From the NCBI GenBank assembly GCA_945949375.1, contig CAMFEN010000031.1:1-8362 (forward strand): a stretch of DNA of 8,362 nucleotides, read 5' to 3'. Numbering within the stretch: position 1 is the stretch's first letter; each line of letters starts with the position of its first letter. Origin of the DNA: an uncultured Bacteroidales bacterium (lineage in GTDB: Bacteria; Bacteroidota; Bacteroidia; Bacteroidales; Paludibacteraceae). The notes under the pieces were generated by a model. It was not told the origin of the DNA, did no database searches, and saw only the letters and a list, made by a program, of their open reading frames with translations. Positions 5,833-8,362 of this stretch are shown here, one piece after another. The position numbers and the translations under genes are program-made.

Positions 5833-6319
5833 CTAAGTTCACTTTGAAGATAAGTACCGAGTAAGGCGGGATATAACTGCTTGTACCCTCCGTGCCGTGG
5901 CCTTCGGCTTCGTAAATATCGTCGCTGGTGTATTTTTCCTCGTCGTAACCTAAATAATAAGGTACATAAATCTCTATCACACCCTTGTTGTTAATCTTGC
6001 GCAGTCCCTCGGCAAAGCCGCTCACTTCGCTTGACAATGCGAAGGATGCCGTGCCGCCGTCAAATTGACAACCATTAATCAAGTAGCCTTCGTAGGTTAC
6101 CAATACGGTCTTGCTGTTATCGGGACGAGTATCGGTGGGATTACCCTGATAGATAATCTTATACTGCAAGCCCGTGGAGGTGGTTACCACGCTGTCTTGC
6201 GTGGCGTTCTGCGCTAACCAAAGGTCGTTCTGTGCCTTCCAGTCCATCCAGTTGTTCTCTTTGCAGCCCGACAGCATCACCGCCGCCAAAGCGAGACATA
6301 TAAAAAGGAGTTTCTTCAT
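5819..6319 (-). CDS. FKBP-type peptidyl-prolyl cis-trans isomerase lipoprotein
   Basis: A 166-aa exported lipoprotein, with basic MKK, a hydrophobic core and lipobox LSGC giving lipidated C19. Residues 20-48 form a short linker before the FKBP domain. The domain contains TGLQYKII (49-56), VLVTYEGYL with Y76, GCQFDGG with F86 and D87, and SGFAEGLRKI (100-109), where F102 takes the place of the usual pocket tryptophan. Later come YVPYYLGY (118-125) and PPYSVLIFKVNL (151-162). The protein would catalyse proline isomerisation in periplasmic or outer-membrane protein folding. The flap insert (about 126-148) is acidic and longer than in minimal FKBPs. It follows the EnvC gene by 31 nt, a gap filled mostly by heptad repeats, and overlaps the next lipoprotein gene by 14 nt. 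Confidence 0.92.
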   Translation of the reverse strand: MKKLLFICLALAAVMLSGCKENNWMDWKAQNDLWLAQNATQDSVVTTSTGLQYKIIYQGNPTDTRPDNSKTVLVTYEGYLINGCQFDGGTASFALSSEVSGFAEGLRKINNKGVIEIYVPYYLGYDEEKYTSDDIYEAEGHGTEGTSSYIPPYSVLIFKVNLDAVY

Positions 6320-6320
6320 T

Positions 6321-6345
6321 TTGAGTTTAGAGTTGAGAGTTTAGG
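6321..6345. repeat. Heptad repeat between the EnvC-like and FKBP genes
   Basis: TTGAGTT, TAGAGTT and GAGAGTT occupy 6321-6341 in strict 7-bp phase, followed by a partial TAGG. This is the same GTTKAGN family, in the same orientation, as the arrays at 4108-4135 and 4333-4374. It fills most of the 31-nt space between the EnvC stop and the FKBP start, ending 2 bases from the FKBP ATG. Confidence 0.75.
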
Positions 6346-6350
6346 GTATG

Positions 6351-7517
6351 TCATTGGCAAATCCACGAAGCAGGGTTGAGGATATTGCGGTCTTGGTATA
6401 TTTGGAAATAAAGTTCCGTCTTATTGTCCTGCTCGGGGTCGGAATAGATGGTGCCGAGCGTCTGTTTGGTCTCTATCTTGTCGCCCTGCTTCACATTCAG
6501 TTTGCTCAGGTTGGAATAGACGGAGCGGTAGTTACCATGCTGCACTATAACGGCGTAGGTGTTGCCCACGAGGAAGCAACTCGTTACCTCCCCTTTGTAT
6601 ATCGCCCGCGCCTGCATGCCAGCGGTAGTTTGAATGTAGATACCTTTGTTGTCGGTTACCACATGCTCATACACGGGGTGCTGCTGCTTACCGAACTTGC
6701 CGCTGATATAGCCTTTCTCCACTGGCCATGGCAGTTTGCCTTTGTTCTGCTCGAATCCTCCTGCTACGAGTTGTTGCTCTTTGGTGAGCGTGGTCTTGGT
6801 GGCAGTCTGCTTGCGGATGGCGTCGTCTATCTTCTTATTGAGTTCCGCGGCTTTCTTCTGCTGTTTCTTGAGTTGGGCGGAGAGGTCTTTCTCTTTCTTT
6901 TTGAGGTTGTTGAGCATGCTCTTGTGCTTCTTCTCGTCGCGTGCAAGGCTCTCTTGCTGCCGTTTGCGCGACTGCAATGCCTGCTCTTTGTCTTTGCGAT
7001 TGTTCTGCAAGGCATTGTTCTGCGCATCTATCTCTGCCTGTATCTGTTCGATGCGCGCCGCCTGCTCTTGCCGGTAATGGGCAAACTCCTGCAAGTAGCG
7101 CACACGGCGCACCATCTGCTGAAAGTCGTCCGCCGAGAGGATGAAGAGCAGGGGCGACTGCTGCATGCTCGTGTAGTGCGTCTCGCGGACTAAACGAGCA
7201 TAGTCGGCTTTGCAACGCTCCAACTCCCCTTGCAGCGAATCGCGCTGCAGACCGAGCAACAGCATCTCATCATCAAGGGCTGTTATCTCGCTGCCGAGAG
7301 TGCGAATCAACTGCTTCTGCGTGCTGATATTCTTGCTCAGCAGTTGCAGTTTATTCAGCGTGGAGGTCTCATCTTTCTTCGTCTGCTGCAGCATCTTGTT
7401 GGTCTGCTCTATCTCCTGCTGCAGCTGCTTCTGCTTCTGCTGCAGTTGCTTGACAGTATCTGCCGATGCGGCGAGGCTCAGCAGGCAAAGCAATATGTAT
7501 ATTCCGATGCGTTTCAT
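6351..7517 (-). CDS. envC: EnvC-like murein hydrolase activator (degenerate M23 domain)
   Basis: The 388-aa protein has a signal peptide (cleavage near residue 19, after AASA) and a long Lys/Gln-rich coiled coil (about 21-115 and 140-250) with a break around SPLLFILSADDFQQMVRR (121-138), typical of EnvC. A C-terminal LytM/M23 domain (about 264-386) completes it. The zinc-binding positions have been replaced. The HxGxD site reads NKGIY (N290, Y294) and the HLHFE site reads ELYFQ (E368, Y370), although H327 in QHGNY remains. As in Escherichia coli EnvC, this points to a non-enzymatic role activating periplasmic N-acetylmuramoyl-L-alanine amidases for septal peptidoglycan splitting. It starts 3 nt after the DUF4292-like gene ends, an order seen in many Bacteroidetes. 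No amidase gene lies in the window. Confidence 0.93.
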   Translation of the reverse strand: MKRIGIYILLCLLSLAASADTVKQLQQKQKQLQQEIEQTNKMLQQTKKDETSTLNKLQLLSKNISTQKQLIRTLGSEITALDDEMLLLGLQRDSLQGELERCKADYARLVRETHYTSMQQSPLLFILSADDFQQMVRRVRYLQEFAHYRQEQAARIEQIQAEIDAQNNALQNNRKDKEQALQSRKRQQESLARDEKKHKSMLNNLKKKEKDLSAQLKKQQKKAAELNKKIDDAIRKQTATKTTLTKEQQLVAGGFEQNKGKLPWPVEKGYISGKFGKQQHPVYEHVVTDNKGIYIQTTAGMQARAIYKGEVTSCFLVGNTYAVIVQHGNYRSVYSNLSKLNVKQGDKIETKQTLGTIYSDPEQDNKTELYFQIYQDRNILNPASWICQ

Positions 7518-7520
7518 TGT

Positions 7521-8177
7521 TTATAAATTCTCTACTACCACTTGCTCGTAGCGCGACAGGTCGATATGCTGTGTGCGCACTGGGACATCCGTTTGTTTCT
7601 CGGGATACGTTATCTTGAGCGCAATGGTTTTCTCTCCGATGGCGTAGCCTATGAACGGTCCCCCTTGCACCTCGTTGCTCGCTATCTGTTGCAGGTCTTC
7701 CCACGTCAGCGAAGGGGCAACATACTTGTTAATATGTGCATAATCCGTTCGCAGGTATTGGTGGTTGATTTTGTCAATGGCTATCAGTTCCTCGGGGGTG
7801 GCTTCAAGGCGATAGACCTCTATGCTGAGCATGGGCATGACGCTAATCACGAGCATAGAGTCGCGCACAACCTGCATCGTGCAGTTGGCGGTGATGGTTT
7901 GTTCATCCATCGTGAGCGTAGCTTTCGCCCCTTGTATCAAGCAGGTATGCCACGGCTTTTCCTCTTCCGTCGGAGTCTCTGTGGGCTGCGGTTGCACGGC
8001 GGCTTGCTGTGTATGGCAACTCGTGAAGCCTATTGCAAAACCCGTGCCAAGTGCTAACACGGTGATGATTTCTATGCCGCAATATGCCATGGTGCGCACA
8101 GCCAACCGTGCCATGCCTCGCATAACGCGGAAGAGGCTGTTTTGCAGCATTCGTATGATGAATAGCAGAAATCTCAT
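7521..8177 (-). CDS. DUF4292-like lipoprotein
   Basis: This 218-aa protein resembles the DUF4292 family of Bacteroidetes envelope proteins, usually encoded between a TPR protein and an EnvC-like gene exactly as here. The telling region is RDSMLVISVMPMLSIEVYRL (105-124), then ATPEELIAIDKINHQYL (126-142). The fold is probably a curved beta-sheet like the LolA/LolB lipoprotein carriers, which is inference. A lipobox-like FTSC places lipidated C54 unusually far from the start. The ATG at 8177 overlaps the upstream TGA as ATGA, which favours that start and gives a 53-residue signal region containing many Arg. Initiation at the internal ATG 8090 (residue 30) would give a normal 24-residue lipoprotein signal. 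A Pro/Thr/Glu-rich linker follows (about 62-75). Confidence 0.82.
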   Translation of the reverse strand: MRFLLFIIRMLQNSLFRVMRGMARLAVRTMAYCGIEIITVLALGTGFAIGFTSCHTQQAAVQPQPTETPTEEEKPWHTCLIQGAKATLTMDEQTITANCTMQVVRDSMLVISVMPMLSIEVYRLEATPEELIAIDKINHQYLRTDYAHINKYVAPSLTWEDLQQIASNEVQGGPFIGYAIGEKTIALKITYPEKQTDVPVRTQHIDLSRYEQVVVENL

Positions 8178-8362
8178 TCTTTCATAATGATTTTATAGTG
8201 CTTCTCTATCTCTTCTTTTTCCTCCTCTGCGGCATTGCGCAGGGCTTTTTGGATATAGAACGCTGCGAGGTAGTCTTGCCCTTGCAGGTGGAGTATCCAT
8301 GCGTAGGTATCGAGGAAAGTGGCGTTGTCGGGTTGCGCTTGTATGGTGCGGTGGCTCATGCT
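8174..8362 (-). CDS. C-terminal end of a tetratricopeptide repeat protein, cut by the window edge
   Basis: The frame is open to the right edge, so only the last 62 codons are present. PDNATFLDTYAWILHLQGQD and the following YLAAFYIQKALRN form one TPR helix pair with the usual Ala, Tyr and Leu spacing, and the tail is a charged Glu/Lys helix. LDTYAWIL is a hallmark of the last repeat in Bacteroidetes TPR proteins encoded upstream of DUF4292 and EnvC-like genes. Its TGA (8176-8174) overlaps the ATG of the next gene by 4 nt, implying coupled translation. A TPR role in assembling envelope or peptidoglycan proteins is inferred from context. Confidence 0.85.
   Translation of the reverse strand, partial: SMSHRTIQAQPDNATFLDTYAWILHLQGQDYLAAFYIQKALRNAAEEEKEEIEKHYKIIMKE

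Noticed and set aside
6351..6760. Active M23 metallopeptidase
   Set aside because: The zinc-ligand His and Asp positions are replaced by Asn, Tyr and Glu, so an activator role fits better than an endopeptidase.
6348..7193. Long plus-strand reading frame (281 codons) opposite the EnvC-like gene
   Set aside because: It is antisense to a well-supported coiled-coil and M23 gene. The protein is a Leu/Val-rich string typical of the complement of Gln/Lys-rich codons, with no domain.

Overview
The window looks like chromosome from a member of the order Bacteroidales. The evidence is the gene content and order: a tetratricopeptide protein, a DUF4292-type lipoprotein and a degenerate EnvC/M23 protein in tandem, followed by lipoproteins of Bacteroidetes type. 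The lack of clear Shine-Dalgarno sequences before most starts fits this. I cannot place it below order level. Every convincing gene reads on the minus strand, so transcription runs from the right edge to the left. I saw no tRNA, rRNA, CRISPR array, transposase or convincing intrinsic terminator.

Right part (8362 to about 4826) is a compact housekeeping and cell-envelope block. It holds the tail of a TPR protein (overlapping the next gene by 4 nt), a DUF4292-like lipoprotein, an EnvC-like murein hydrolase activator, an FKBP-type prolyl isomerase lipoprotein, a Rieske-like or zinc-ribbon-like lipoprotein (overlapping the isomerase gene by 14 nt), and rimM 2 nt further on. Spacings of a few bases, or overlaps, suggest one or two transcripts. 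Four of these products carry export signals, so much of the block acts in the envelope.

Middle part (4817 to 2041) holds a hairpin-forming palindrome, a TrmH/SpoU-family RNA 2'-O-methyltransferase, a membrane-anchored TerB plus DnaJ protein (DjlA-like), and a secreted type-B carboxylesterase. This part carries several 7-bp tandem repeats. One lies inside the methyltransferase gene and adds about 14 codons in frame. Others sit at the gene junctions and create a misleading upstream start for the TerB-DnaJ gene.

Left part (2040 to 1) is accessory in character. It has four small genes with no assignable function: a 67-aa acidic protein, a 235-aa membrane-anchored coiled-coil protein with a C-terminal beta domain, an 80-aa two-helix membrane protein, and an AT-rich 172-aa three-helix membrane protein. 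They are bracketed by two copies of the same gene start, encoding MPxITSLTQADQ, at 1-52 and 1926-1977. The right copy is a 30-codon remnant and the left copy runs out of the window. This arrangement suggests an insertion or duplication at this locus. The four genes between the repeats, and the heptad insertion in the methyltransferase, are the most unusual things here. I found no firm evidence of a defined new system.
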